A stretch of 64,000 bases of DNA, taken from assembly GCA_028703175.1 (NCBI GenBank), contig JAQVNJ010000015.1:1-64000 (forward strand). Reading direction: 5' to 3'. Positions 53,262 to 62,211 of this stretch are shown piece by piece. The notes beneath the pieces were generated by a model. It made no database searches. It was not told where the DNA came from and saw nothing but the letters and a program-made list of their open reading frames with translations. Both the position numbers and the translations under genes were made by a program. The stretch's first letter is position 1. Each line of letters begins with the position of its first letter. The DNA is from JAAYCB01 sp012744395 (GTDB lineage Bacteria > Planctomycetota > Planctomycetia > Pirellulales > Thermoguttaceae).

Positions 53262-56114
53262 ATGAACTGCATCGGACATATCGAGTTGCGCGGCGTCGAA
53301 GTCCACAATCTCCAGGCGATCGACCTGGACATTCCGCATCGCAAGCTCGTCGTGCTCTGCGGACTGAGCGGCAGCGGCAAGAGCAGCCTGGCACTGGACA
53401 CCCTCTACGCCGAAGGGCAGCGGCGATACATCGAGAGCTTCTCGGCCTACACCAGGCAGTTCCTCGAACGGCTGGAAAAGCCCGACGCCGACCGGATCGA
53501 CGGGATCCCTCCGGCGATCGCCGTGACCAGCAAGAACGGCAACCGTTCGAGCCGCTCGACGGTCGCGACGGCCACCGAGACGGCCGACTACTTGCGGCTG
53601 CTGTATGCCAAGATCGGCGGCGTCTATTGCCAGCGCTGCGGCCGGCAGGTCCACCGTGATTCGCCCCAGAGCGTCGCGGCCAGGCTCGAAAGACTCGAGG
53701 CCGGCAGACGTTTCATGATCACCTTTCCTCTCAGCCGGCGGGACGACGACCGCGAAAGCCGATGGGCCTCGCTCCGGGAGGAAGGCTTCATCCGTGTCGT
53801 CTGCGCCGGAAAGGTCATCCACCTCGGCGAGACCCTCGATCTTGCGCAAGACGTTTGCGGGCCGGCCGAGGCGGTGGTCGATCGGCTCGCCGGCGGCAGC
53901 GACGCAGCGCGGATCCAGGATTCGCTCGAAACGGCGTTTGCCCACGGCGCGGGCCGCTGTTCGCTGCTCGTCGAGGCGGCCGACGGCGAGGTTGGAGAGA
54001 GCGAGCCTGGCGGGCGGTGGGAGACCATCGACGGCAGGGCCTGGCGGCGGATTGCGTTCAGCACGCAGTTCGCCTGCGATGACTGCCAGATCGACTACCC
54101 GGCTCCCGAGCCGCGGCTCTACAGCTTCAACAGCCCGTTGGGCGCCTGCCCGCAGTGTGAAGGCTTCGGCAATGTGATCGACATCGACATGGAATTGATC
54201 GTCCCGGACCCGAACAAGTCGATCGCCGAAGGAGCGATTGCCCCGTGGAACAGCCCCGCCTATCAACATGAGCAGGAGGAGTTGATCGCCCTGGCGCCGG
54301 ATTACGGTCTTCCCGTCGACGTGCCGTTTTCCCAATTGGAGCCGCGCCATCTGGCGCTGATTGCGGAGGGAGTGCCGGAGAGGCAGTTTGGCGGGCTGAA
54401 GGGCTTTTTCGCCTGGCTGGAGCGCCGCAAATACAAGATGCATATCCGCGTCTTTCTCAGCCGCTGGCGGAGCTACCGGCCATGTCCAACCTGCGCCGGC
54501 TCCCGATTGCGGCCCGAGGCGCTGGCGACGCGGATCGGGGGGAAGAATATCGCCGAAGTCTCGGCGATGAAAGTCTGCGACGCGGCGCGGTTCTTCCGCG
54601 ATCTGGAGCTGACCGACTGGCAGCGGCAGGTCGGCCGGATGATGCTCGAACAGGTCCGCGCGCGGCTCGGATTCCTCGAGGCCGTCGGCCTGCACTATCT
54701 GACGCTCGACCGCACCCTGCGGACCTTGAGCGGCGGAGAACTCCGCAGAGTCGCCCTCACCTCCGCGCTCGGATCGAGCCTGGTCAACATGCTCTACGTG
54801 CTCGATGAACCTTCGATCGGGCTCCACCCGCGCGACATCCACCAACTGCTTGGCGCGATCACCGGCCTCCGCGACCGCGGAAACACCGTGGTCGTGGTGG
54901 AGCACGAAGAGGCGATCATCCGCGCTGCCGACCAGGTGATCGAGATCGGACCCGGCGCCGGCGAGCGGGGCGGGAGGATCGTCTTCCAGGGCACCCCGGA
55001 AGAAATGGAAAACTCGCCCGACAGCCTCACCGGCGACTACCTGGCCGGGCGCCGCGGCGTGGCGGTCGGCAGCCGGCGGCGACTGCCGGACCACGGCTGG
55101 ATCCGCCTGGCCGGAGCGCGGGGCAACAACCTGCGAAATATCACCGTCGAGTTTCCCCTTGGGGTGCTTTGCCTGGTGACCGGGGTGAGTGGGTCGGGCA
55201 AGAGCACGCTCGTCCAGGGGACCCTCTATCCGGCCCTCTGCCGCCGTCTGCGAAAAGACGCCGCCAAACCCTATCCCTACGACGACATTTTCGGCGACGG
55301 CCAGATCGATGAAGTGGTGATGGTCGACCAGAGCCCGATCGGGCGCTCGCCGCGCTCCAACCCGGTCACCTACCTGAAGGCCTTCGACGAGATCCGCGCG
55401 GTGTTTGCCGAGACGGTCGAATCCAAGACCCGCGGCTACACGGCAAGCCATTTCAGCTTCAACGTCGATGGCGGCCGCTGCGAGGCGTGCCAGGGCGACG
55501 GCTACACCGAAATCGACATGCAGTTCCTCGCCGATGTCTACATGCGGTGCAGCCAGTGCGGCGGAACCCGCTACCGCGACGAGATCCTCGAGGTCACCTA
55601 CCGCGGCCGCAACATCGCCGAGGTCCTCGACATGACCGTCCGCGAGGCGTTCACCTTCTTCCGCGGCAGGGCCAAGGTCCAGGCCCGGCTCAAACGGCTC
55701 ATCGACGTCGGCCTCGACTACATCCGGCTGGGCCAGCCGGCGGGGACGCTCTCCGGCGGAGAGGCTCAGCGGCTGAAGCTCGCCGGCTACATGTCCAACG
55801 CCCGGCGCGGCCGCTGCCTGTTCCTGCTCGACGAGCCGACGACCGGCCTGCACTACTCCGACATCGTCCAACTGCTCGATTGTTTCGACGCCCTGCTCGC
55901 CGTCGGCCATTCGCTCGTTGTCGTCGAACACAATTTGCAGATGATCCGCGCGGCCGATTACATCATCGACTTGGGGCCCGGCGCCGCGGAGGACGGCGGG
56001 CGGATCGTCGAGAAAGGGACCCCCGAAATGATCGCCCACAACGAGCAGTCCATTACCGGCGGCTTTCTCCGCGGGCTGGTCGACGCCAAGCCGCTCGAGC
56101 CGAAAATCCCCTGA
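53262..56114 (+). CDS. uvrA: UvrA excinuclease subunit (possible UvrA paralogue)
   Basis: A 950-residue tandem ABC ATPase for nucleotide-excision repair. First ATPase: Walker A GLSGSGKSSLALDT, signature LSGGELRRVALTSALG and DEPSIGLHPRD; second: GVSGSGKSTLVQGT, LSGGEAQRLKLAGYMSN and DEPTTGLHYSD. Zinc modules CDDC...CPQC and CEAC...CSQC are intact. The segment before the UvrB-binding domain reads AVTSKNGNRSSRSTVATATE rather than the usual SRNPRSTVGTVTE, and an extra CQRCGRQV knuckle follows, so it may be a second UvrA. Start is ATG 53262 (or GTG 53256). Confidence 0.93.
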   Translation: MNCIGHIELRGVEVHNLQAIDLDIPHRKLVVLCGLSGSGKSSLALDTLYAEGQRRYIESFSAYTRQFLERLEKPDADRIDGIPPAIAVTSKNGNRSSRSTVATATETADYLRLLYAKIGGVYCQRCGRQVHRDSPQSVAARLERLEAGRRFMITFPLSRRDDDRESRWASLREEGFIRVVCAGKVIHLGETLDLAQDVCGPAEAVVDRLAGGSDAARIQDSLETAFAHGAGRCSLLVEAADGEVGESEPGGRWETIDGRAWRRIAFSTQFACDDCQIDYPAPEPRLYSFNSPLGACPQCEGFGNVIDIDMELIVPDPNKSIAEGAIAPWNSPAYQHEQEELIALAPDYGLPVDVPFSQLEPRHLALIAEGVPERQFGGLKGFFAWLERRKYKMHIRVFLSRWRSYRPCPTCAGSRLRPEALATRIGGKNIAEVSAMKVCDAARFFRDLELTDWQRQVGRMMLEQVRARLGFLEAVGLHYLTLDRTLRTLSGGELRRVALTSALGSSLVNMLYVLDEPSIGLHPRDIHQLLGAITGLRDRGNTVVVVEHEEAIIRAADQVIEIGPGAGERGGRIVFQGTPEEMENSPDSLTGDYLAGRRGVAVGSRRRLPDHGWIRLAGARGNNLRNITVEFPLGVLCLVTGVSGSGKSTLVQGTLYPALCRRLRKDAAKPYPYDDIFGDGQIDEVVMVDQSPIGRSPRSNPVTYLKAFDEIRAVFAETVESKTRGYTASHFSFNVDGGRCEACQGDGYTEIDMQFLADVYMRCSQCGGTRYRDEILEVTYRGRNIAEVLDMTVREAFTFFRGRAKVQARLKRLIDVGLDYIRLGQPAGTLSGGEAQRLKLAGYMSNARRGRCLFLLDEPTTGLHYSDIVQLLDCFDALLAVGHSLVVVEHNLQMIRAADYIIDLGPGAAEDGGRIVEKGTPEMIAHNEQSITGGFLRGLVDAKPLEPKIP

Positions 56115-56204
56115 CTGGCCCCGCGCCGCCCGGCGGACACGGGGCGGCCCGGCCGGCCGCAGCGCCCCGACGCACCATCGCATCCCGACTGCCGCAAATC
56201 GACC

Positions 56205-57245
56205 ATGCCCGATTCTGCCCCCAACCTCGACCGTTACGTTCGCCAGATGCGATACCCTCCCTTGGGCGAAGCCGGGCAGCGCAAGCTGGCCGCCAGCCGG
56301 GTGCTGGTCTGCGGATGCGGAGCGCTGGGGAGCGTGCTGTCCGAAACGCTCGTCCGCGCCGGCGTGGGGCACGTGCGAATTGTCGACCGCGATTTTCTCG
56401 AAACGAGCAATCTTCAGCGGCAGGTTCTGTTCGACGAAGACGACGTCGCCCGGCAGCTCCCCAAGACGATCGCGGCGGCCGAGAAGCTGCGGCGGATCAA
56501 CTCGCAGGTCGAAATCGATCCGGTCGTGGCCGACGTCGATTCCACGAACATCGAAGAATTTGCCCGCGGCGCCGAGATGATCGTCGACGGAACGGACAAT
56601 TTCCAGACCCGATTCCTGATCAACGACTATGCGGTCAAGTTCGGCGTTCCGTGGGTCTACGGCGGCTGCCTCGGAGCGGAAGGGCAGACGATGACGATCC
56701 TGCCCGGCCAGACCGCCTGCCTCCGCTGCCTAATCGAAAAGTGCCCCCCGCCGGGATCGACGCCCACCTGCGACACCGCCGGGATTCTCGCGCCAGTCGT
56801 CAGCGTGATCGCTTCGCTCGAGGCGATCGAGGCAATCAAGGTGCTCAGCGGAAACCGGCAGGCCGTCTCGCGGACGCTCAACGTGGTCGAACTCTGGGAC
56901 AACTGCCTCCGCCAGGTCGATGTCAGCGCGCTCCGCGAGCAGGTACAGTGCCCGGCCTGCAAACTCGGCCAGTTTCCCTGGCTCGACGGCAGGGAGGGGA
57001 GCCGCACGGCCGTCCTCTGCGGCCGCAACGCCGTCCAGTTGGCCCACAGCGGCGCGGCCGCCGACCTGGGCGACCTGGCGCGGCGACTGGAACGTGTCGG
57101 ACGCGTCGACCGCAACCCGTTTCTCCTGCGGCTCCGTGTCGAACAGTTTGAAATCACGGTCTTTGCCGACGGCCGGGCGATCGTCGGCGGCACCGACGAG
57201 GTTGCCGTGGCCAAGACAGTTTATTCGAAATACATCGGCAGCTAA
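56205..57245 (+). CDS. ThiF/MoeB/HesA-family adenylyltransferase
   Basis: A 346-residue E1-like enzyme that adenylates the C-terminal Gly-Gly of a small sulfur-carrier protein (thiamine, molybdopterin or related pathways). The ATP-binding GCGALGSVLSETLVRAG, VDRDFLETSNLQRQ and catalytic Asp region VDGTDNFQTRF are present; zinc Cys pairs are CLRC (near 174) and CPAC (near 248). A ~90-residue C-terminal extension (residues 255-346) carries a small beta-grasp-like or ThiS-like module (RLRVEQFEITVFADGRAIVG), possibly a built-in substrate domain. No sulfur-carrier gene is adjacent. Confidence 0.9.
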   Translation: MPDSAPNLDRYVRQMRYPPLGEAGQRKLAASRVLVCGCGALGSVLSETLVRAGVGHVRIVDRDFLETSNLQRQVLFDEDDVARQLPKTIAAAEKLRRINSQVEIDPVVADVDSTNIEEFARGAEMIVDGTDNFQTRFLINDYAVKFGVPWVYGGCLGAEGQTMTILPGQTACLRCLIEKCPPPGSTPTCDTAGILAPVVSVIASLEAIEAIKVLSGNRQAVSRTLNVVELWDNCLRQVDVSALREQVQCPACKLGQFPWLDGREGSRTAVLCGRNAVQLAHSGAAADLGDLARRLERVGRVDRNPFLLRLRVEQFEITVFADGRAIVGGTDEVAVAKTVYSKYIGS

Positions 57246-57257
57246 CGAGAACGTCCC

Positions 57258-58517
57258 ATGCACGCGGAAGTCATTGCGATCGGCGACGAAATCACCTCCG
57301 GGCAACTCCTCGACACCAACACGCAGTGGCTCAGCGAGCGCTTGGAGGAGCTGGGCATCCGCGTACTCTACCATACCGCGGCCGGCGACGAGCTCGACGC
57401 AATCGCCGGCGTCTTTCGCCTTGCCATCGAGCGGGCGGACGTGATCGTCGCCACCGGCGGCCTGGGGCCGACGGCCGATGACCTGACCCGGGAAGCGATC
57501 GCCGCCGCGGCCGGACGGCGGCTGGTCATCGATCCGCAGGCGCTCCAGCACGTTCGCGCGATCTTCCAGCGCCGCAATCGCCCCATGCCGGCGAAAAATG
57601 AAGTCCAGGCGCTGCTCCCCGAAGGCGCGCGGGTCATCGACAATCCCAACGGTACCGCGCCCGGCATCGCGATCACGATTCCGCGCGGCGCTGCCGAGTG
57701 CCATCTATTTTCCCTGCCGGGCGTGCCCGCGGAGATGCGGGAAATGTGGTTCGGCTCCGTCGCGGGCCAACTCCGCTCGGCCGGCGCGGGGCGCCGCACC
57801 GTCCGCCATCGCAAAATCAGGTGCTTCGGCGCGGGCGAGAGCCAAATCGAAACGATGCTCCCCGACCTGGTCCGCCGCGGCCGCGTTCCCCGCGTGGGAA
57901 TCAACGCCAGCAAGTCGACGATCGTGCTGCGAATCACGGCCGAGGCGGCCAGCGCTGAAGAATGCCGCGCGGCGATCGAGCCGACCGCGGAAACGATCCG
58001 CCAATCCCTCGGCAGCCTGGTTTTCGGCGAAGGGGATGATGAATTGCAGAACGCCGTCGGCCGGTTGCTCAGCCAGCAGCAGAGAACGCTGGCCACCGCC
58101 GAATGGGGCACGGGCGGGACAATCGCCCAGTGGCTGTCCGAAGCGCCCGAGGCCGCCGAGCACTACCTCGGCGGCGTGGTTCTCTCAAGCGGTCGCGCGG
58201 CGGCTGCCATGTTGGGATTGCCCGACAAGGCCGCTTCCGACAACTCGCCAGCCAGCGAGCCGGCGGCCGCGGCACTTGCGACGGCCTGCCGCGAGCGATT
58301 CGGCGCGGACTACGGCCTGGCGATTGGACCGTTCCCGCCGTTCGACCCCGGCGCCGCAGCACCCAACGCCTTCTGGATCGCCCTGGCCGGTCCGCAAAGC
58401 GTCGCCACCCGGTCGCACGCTTACGCGGCCCATCCGGCGATTCTAAACGTCTATTGTGCGAAACTCGCCTTGAACTTCGTGCGGCTTGAGTTGCAGGCAG
58501 GAGGCGCCCGCCGCTGA
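57258..58517 (+). CDS. cinA: CinA-like protein with inactivated C-terminal deamidase domain
   Basis: A 419-residue two-domain protein. The N-terminal MoCF-like domain (1-170) is intact: IGDEITSGQLLDTNTQWL and TGGLGPTADDLTREAI, linked in the family to ADP-ribose pyrophosphatase activity. The C-terminal domain (about 265-415) corresponds to PncC nicotinamide-mononucleotide deamidase, but the catalytic motif TAESCTGG reads TAEWGTGG, with Trp283 in place of the nucleophilic Ser; other active-site stretches are also lost (VVLSSGRAAA where active members have VVAYSNEAK). Deamidase activity is not expected. It follows the ThiF-like gene by 12 bases. Confidence 0.9.
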   Translation: MHAEVIAIGDEITSGQLLDTNTQWLSERLEELGIRVLYHTAAGDELDAIAGVFRLAIERADVIVATGGLGPTADDLTREAIAAAAGRRLVIDPQALQHVRAIFQRRNRPMPAKNEVQALLPEGARVIDNPNGTAPGIAITIPRGAAECHLFSLPGVPAEMREMWFGSVAGQLRSAGAGRRTVRHRKIRCFGAGESQIETMLPDLVRRGRVPRVGINASKSTIVLRITAEAASAEECRAAIEPTAETIRQSLGSLVFGEGDDELQNAVGRLLSQQQRTLATAEWGTGGTIAQWLSEAPEAAEHYLGGVVLSSGRAAAAMLGLPDKAASDNSPASEPAAAALATACRERFGADYGLAIGPFPPFDPGAAAPNAFWIALAGPQSVATRSHAYAAHPAILNVYCAKLALNFVRLELQAGGARR

Positions 58518-58636
58518 TCCATCCGCCGGTTCTAAACGGGCGCAAGCCGGCGCCATCTGCCGAGGATCAACAGGATCACTGCCGTTCAGCCCACCGCGCG
58601 CTGGTCCTCCCCCCCGCCGGGAAAATGCAGCCAAGA

Positions 58637-58845
58637 GGTGCCACCCACAAAACAAGAGGTGCCACCCAGAAACTCGCGAGAAGACGGCGAGCCTTTCGGC
58701 CCTGTCAGTGCCCGCTCGGATTCCTATGGATGGCACTTGATGCTCATGAGGCGCCATGGCCTTTGTGGGTGGCCCCTATTGCAGCTATTTGTGGGTGGCA
58801 CCTTTGCCTCCTATTGCAGCTATTTGTGGGTGGCACCTTTGCCTC
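58637..58845. repeat. Inverted and tandem repeats (GTGGGTGGCACC words)
   Basis: Left part: two AGAGGTGCCACCCA copies (58636-58672). Right part: a perfect 35-base tandem duplication, 58776-58810 and 58811-58845, each containing ATTTGTGGGTGGCACC, the reverse complement of the left word. A third diverged right copy starts at 58761. Together they can fold as a large cruciform. Confidence 0.85.
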
Positions 58846-58962
58846 CTCTTTGCTGCCGCTCATTACAAGATGTTCGCCGTGACCGGACCACACAGCGTTT
58901 ATGGAGTGATTTTTTCGGAAGACCTTGGAATTTCTTGGGGGAGGGGGAGGGGCAAAAAACGC

Positions 58963-58991
58963 TTGACACCCTTGTCTCAGAGTGCCACAAT
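58963..58991 (+). promoter_or_regulatory. Sigma70-type promoter upstream of the octaheme cytochrome
   Basis: Perfect TTGACA (58963-58968), 17-base spacer, CACAAT (58986-58991). It is about 420 bases before the cytochrome ATG, so a long leader or an unrecognised small gene must lie between. Confidence 0.5.
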
Positions 58992-59413
58992 CGGAGACTC
59001 GGCTGTCGAATGGATCCTTTCAAAGCAGCCCCGCACCGGCGAAAACCCGTGAACGCTTACTCCCGCCGCGTCCTCTGCCAAGGGCGCACTCGGCTTTTGG
59101 ACGGGCGGCCAGCGGACGGTGCGGAACGATCGTTGACGACTGATCATGCAGGCGGCAAACGACGGCTCGCTGAGGCGAGCGGAACTGTTCGACGATCGGA
59201 CCGATCCCGATGAATCGGGTAACCATGCTGGCGATCATCCGGAGGCCGTCCGCGAGTCGGCCAGTCCGTTGGGTGACTTCGGATGGTAGTCGGCCGAAGC
59301 CTGGGCTCCAACACCCCCCCCAAGGAGAGACGACGCTACTGGATTTCTGAACGCAGCTTTCTTCGCGGTCGCGGAAGGTTTGCGTCACGTTCACGATTTT
59401 CGCTGAGAGTACT

Positions 59414-61732
59414 ATGTATCGACCTGCGAACATCCAAGCGCTCGTAGGGGGCATAGCAACGATTGTGGCGCTGCTGAGTGGTTGCAGCCAAGCGGTGATT
59501 GAAGATGCCGCGAACGTGCGCAAAAGCACTGTACGCAACGGCACGGTGCGCGAGGACAGCGCGCGCGCATACGTCGGCTCGGCCAGTTGCAGGGAATGCC
59601 ACGAGGAGTTCTACGACTTGTGGGAGCCTTCGAACCACGGCAAAGCGCTCCAGCCCTGGTCGGCGGAACTGGCTGCCGCCCTGCCGCCGCAGGAGGAGCC
59701 GATCGAAGCCGAAGGCCGCTTCTATCACGCCCAGGTCACGCCGCAGCGCGGCTGGATCCGCGACGACCAGGGGACAACGTACGACATTGCCTATGCCCTT
59801 GGCGGAAAGAACTACTACAACTTTCTCGCCCTGATGGACGACGGGCGCTTGCAGGTGCTGCCGATCTTCTACGACGTACAACATGAATCATGGCGTAATA
59901 CGACCCAAAGCATGCTGCGGCACTTCACGGATGATCGGCAGGACACCGCTGTCAGTTGGCGCGACTCGATGCTGACGTTCAACGCCGCGTGTTTTAGCTG
60001 CCACGTCAGCCAGATCGAGTCGAACTACGATCCGGAAACCGACACGTATGCCACCACGTGGAACGAGCCGGGGATCAGCTGCGAGTCGTGCCACGGCCCC
60101 GCCTCGGAACACATCCGCGTCTGCCGTGAAGCGCCGCCGGACAAGCTGCCCGACGATCTGAGACTGATCGCCTGGGAAGATCTGACGGTCGAGCAGCAGA
60201 ACGACGCGTGTTCCGTATGCCACACGAAGGGGGCCCCCATTACGGAAAGGTTCGAAACAGGCGACCGCTACTGGGATCACTACGATCTGACCACATTCGA
60301 CCATCAGGACTACTATGCCAGCGGGCGGGACCTCGGGGAAAACTACACGCTTGGCAGTTGGCTGCTCAGCCCCTGTGTGAAGGAGGGGGATTTGAGCTGT
60401 ACGCACTGCCATACTTCCAGCGGCCGCTACCGTTTTCAGGGAGAAGAGGCCAACCATGCCTGTCGGCCCTGCCACGAGCAGCGCGTGGAGAAGGCCGCCG
60501 AACACATGCACCATCCCAACGGCGGCGCGACAAGATGCGTGGACTGCCACATGGCGATGCACTCGTTCGGTGGCATGAACCAGTCTGATCATTCCATGCG
60601 TCCGCCGTTGCCCAATCTCAGCATCGCCGTCGGCTCCCGCAACGCCTGTACCATGTGCCATACGGACCAGACGAACGACTGGGCCCGGGAACATGTGCGC
60701 TTGTGGCATGCCGATTTCGACGCGTACACCGCGCCGGAGATGCAGCGGGCATTGCTGATAGAATCCTTGCGCGAGGGCCAATGGGCGAAGCTTGCGGAGG
60801 TCTTCAAATATATCTCGGATCGGGAATCCGATCCGCTGTTCGTCACCTCGATGATTCGACTTCTTCCTCCATCCGGCGATCCGCAGCAGCATGCCATCCT
60901 CCGCGAATTGACGACCAGCGCTGCTCACCCGCTGGTTCGCTCCGCGGCGGCGGCCGCTCTGGATGCCGATAATATCCCCGCGGATCGACCTGCCTTGTTC
61001 GAGGCCGTTTCCGACGATTTCCGTTTGGTCCGCGTTCGCGCTGCGGAACGACTGGCTGCGCTTTCGGCGTCCGAGGTTCCCAACGCGCATCGTGACGCGC
61101 TTGCCGGCGCCATGGAGGAAATGTGGGCATCCAACAACTTGCGACTTGACAACTGGAGTTCGCACCATAACGCCGGAAATATCCTGATGCGCCAGGGCAA
61201 GCATGCGGAGGCGGCCGCGAAGTATGACCGGGCCCACCAGCTGCGCGACGACATCGCTCCGCCGCTGGTCAACGCCGCCATGGCGTTGGCCAACCTCGGG
61301 CGGCTCGAAGAAGCCGCAGCCCGGCTCGAACAGGCCACCAAGCTGCCGGAACCGTCTCCCGAAGCCCATTTCAATCTCGGCCTCCTGTACGGCGAACAAG
61401 GCCGGACGGACGAAGCGGAAGCGGAACTGAGGAAAGCTCTCGAACTGCAGCCGGCCAACGCGCAAGCGGCATGTAATCTGGCGATCATCCTGGCGGAGAA
61501 AGAGAGGGATTGTTCGGAGACGTTCCGACTGTTGGAACACGCAATCAAGCAGGATCCGTACAATCCTCGCTACGTTCAAACGCTGGCCTTCTACTATCTC
61601 CAGAACCGCCAGTTCGACGATGCGAAGCGGGTGCTTGAACAAGGCTTCGAACGCGGGGTCAATTCGCGCGACATGCAGATCATGTATCGGCAGCTGATAA
61701 CGGCGTCGCGGGCGCCAGAAGGCAAACGATAG
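59414..61732 (+). CDS. Octaheme c-type cytochrome lipoprotein with HEAT and TPR repeats
   Basis: A 772-residue lipoprotein (lipobox LLSGCSQ, Cys24). Eight CxxCH heme motifs: CRECH 59, CFSCH 193, CESCH 223, CSVCH 266, CTHCH 329, CRPCH 350, CVDCH 375 and CTMCH 412. After the heme domain comes a HEAT-like helical region (about 435-575), then TPRs (about 590-755, for example GNILMRQGKHAEAAAKYDRA and FNLGLLYGEQGRTDEAEAEL). It should act in extracytoplasmic electron transfer, with the TPRs docking partners. GC at third positions is somewhat lower than in neighbours. Similar decorated multiheme proteins occur in planctomycetes; electron donor and acceptor unknown. Confidence 0.92.
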   Translation: MYRPANIQALVGGIATIVALLSGCSQAVIEDAANVRKSTVRNGTVREDSARAYVGSASCRECHEEFYDLWEPSNHGKALQPWSAELAAALPPQEEPIEAEGRFYHAQVTPQRGWIRDDQGTTYDIAYALGGKNYYNFLALMDDGRLQVLPIFYDVQHESWRNTTQSMLRHFTDDRQDTAVSWRDSMLTFNAACFSCHVSQIESNYDPETDTYATTWNEPGISCESCHGPASEHIRVCREAPPDKLPDDLRLIAWEDLTVEQQNDACSVCHTKGAPITERFETGDRYWDHYDLTTFDHQDYYASGRDLGENYTLGSWLLSPCVKEGDLSCTHCHTSSGRYRFQGEEANHACRPCHEQRVEKAAEHMHHPNGGATRCVDCHMAMHSFGGMNQSDHSMRPPLPNLSIAVGSRNACTMCHTDQTNDWAREHVRLWHADFDAYTAPEMQRALLIESLREGQWAKLAEVFKYISDRESDPLFVTSMIRLLPPSGDPQQHAILRELTTSAAHPLVRSAAAAALDADNIPADRPALFEAVSDDFRLVRVRAAERLAALSASEVPNAHRDALAGAMEEMWASNNLRLDNWSSHHNAGNILMRQGKHAEAAAKYDRAHQLRDDIAPPLVNAAMALANLGRLEEAAARLEQATKLPEPSPEAHFNLGLLYGEQGRTDEAEAELRKALELQPANAQAACNLAIILAEKERDCSETFRLLEHAIKQDPYNPRYVQTLAFYYLQNRQFDDAKRVLEQGFERGVNSRDMQIMYRQLITASRAPEGKR

Positions 61733-62211
61733 GAAGACTTATTGACTCATAGTGAAAATGCTAGCACTGCCACATTTGAGCAATCTCCTTGAGCTTCTTG
61801 CCGACGCAGCGGTTCCGCGAGCCTTTTTCCATGGCGTTGATCGTGTCGTCCCGGAGTCTGCTGCGTCGCAACGGTTGTAGTCGCGGCACGCTTGGAAGTC
61901 GAAGCCGGATCGTTTTCGTCGCAGTCGCCTTTTGCACCAGCGAAGGGGCAGTTCCGACTCGGAAACCGTCAGTTACCCGGGCTTCCACGAAGGGACCTAC
62001 TACGGCGGCGGCGCGGGCGGTGGACCGCTCGAGTACGTCGGCGACAACTCCACCGATGGCAGCGGCGCTGGATGCGCCGGCATGATGTTGGCCATGGAGG
62101 GAGGAGCCAAAAGGCGTCACCCATCGATCGAGAAAAGCATGGTGAGCTTTCCAGTCCTGGCTGTGCCCGAACGTCTTTCTGGGCGCGGCTCCTCTGGCTC
62201 CCTCTTGAGCG
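61733..62211. other. Intergenic between convergent genes, possible remnant sequence
   Basis: About 480 bases of atypical, lower-GC sequence. A plus-strand frame near 61932-62120 reads EGTYYGGGAGGGPLEY and a minus-strand frame ends NRCVGKKLKEIAQMWQC; neither matches a family or has a ribosome site. It may hold decayed gene fragments. Confidence 0.35.

Larger units (their letters stand above)
58518..59413. other. Repeat-rich intergenic region
   Basis: About 900 bases with no convincing gene. It contains inverted and tandem copies of a GGTGCCACCCACAAA word (58630-58845) and a strong promoter (58963-58991). Frames here are repeat-derived. Confidence 0.55.

Noticed and set aside
53139..56372. A 1077-codon minus-strand frame opposite uvrA
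   Set aside because: uvrA motifs on the plus strand are unambiguous; the antisense is a codon-bias shadow.
58638..59213. A 191-codon plus-strand frame through the repeat block
   Set aside because: Its first half is translation of repeats and there is no ribosome site or protein-like pattern.
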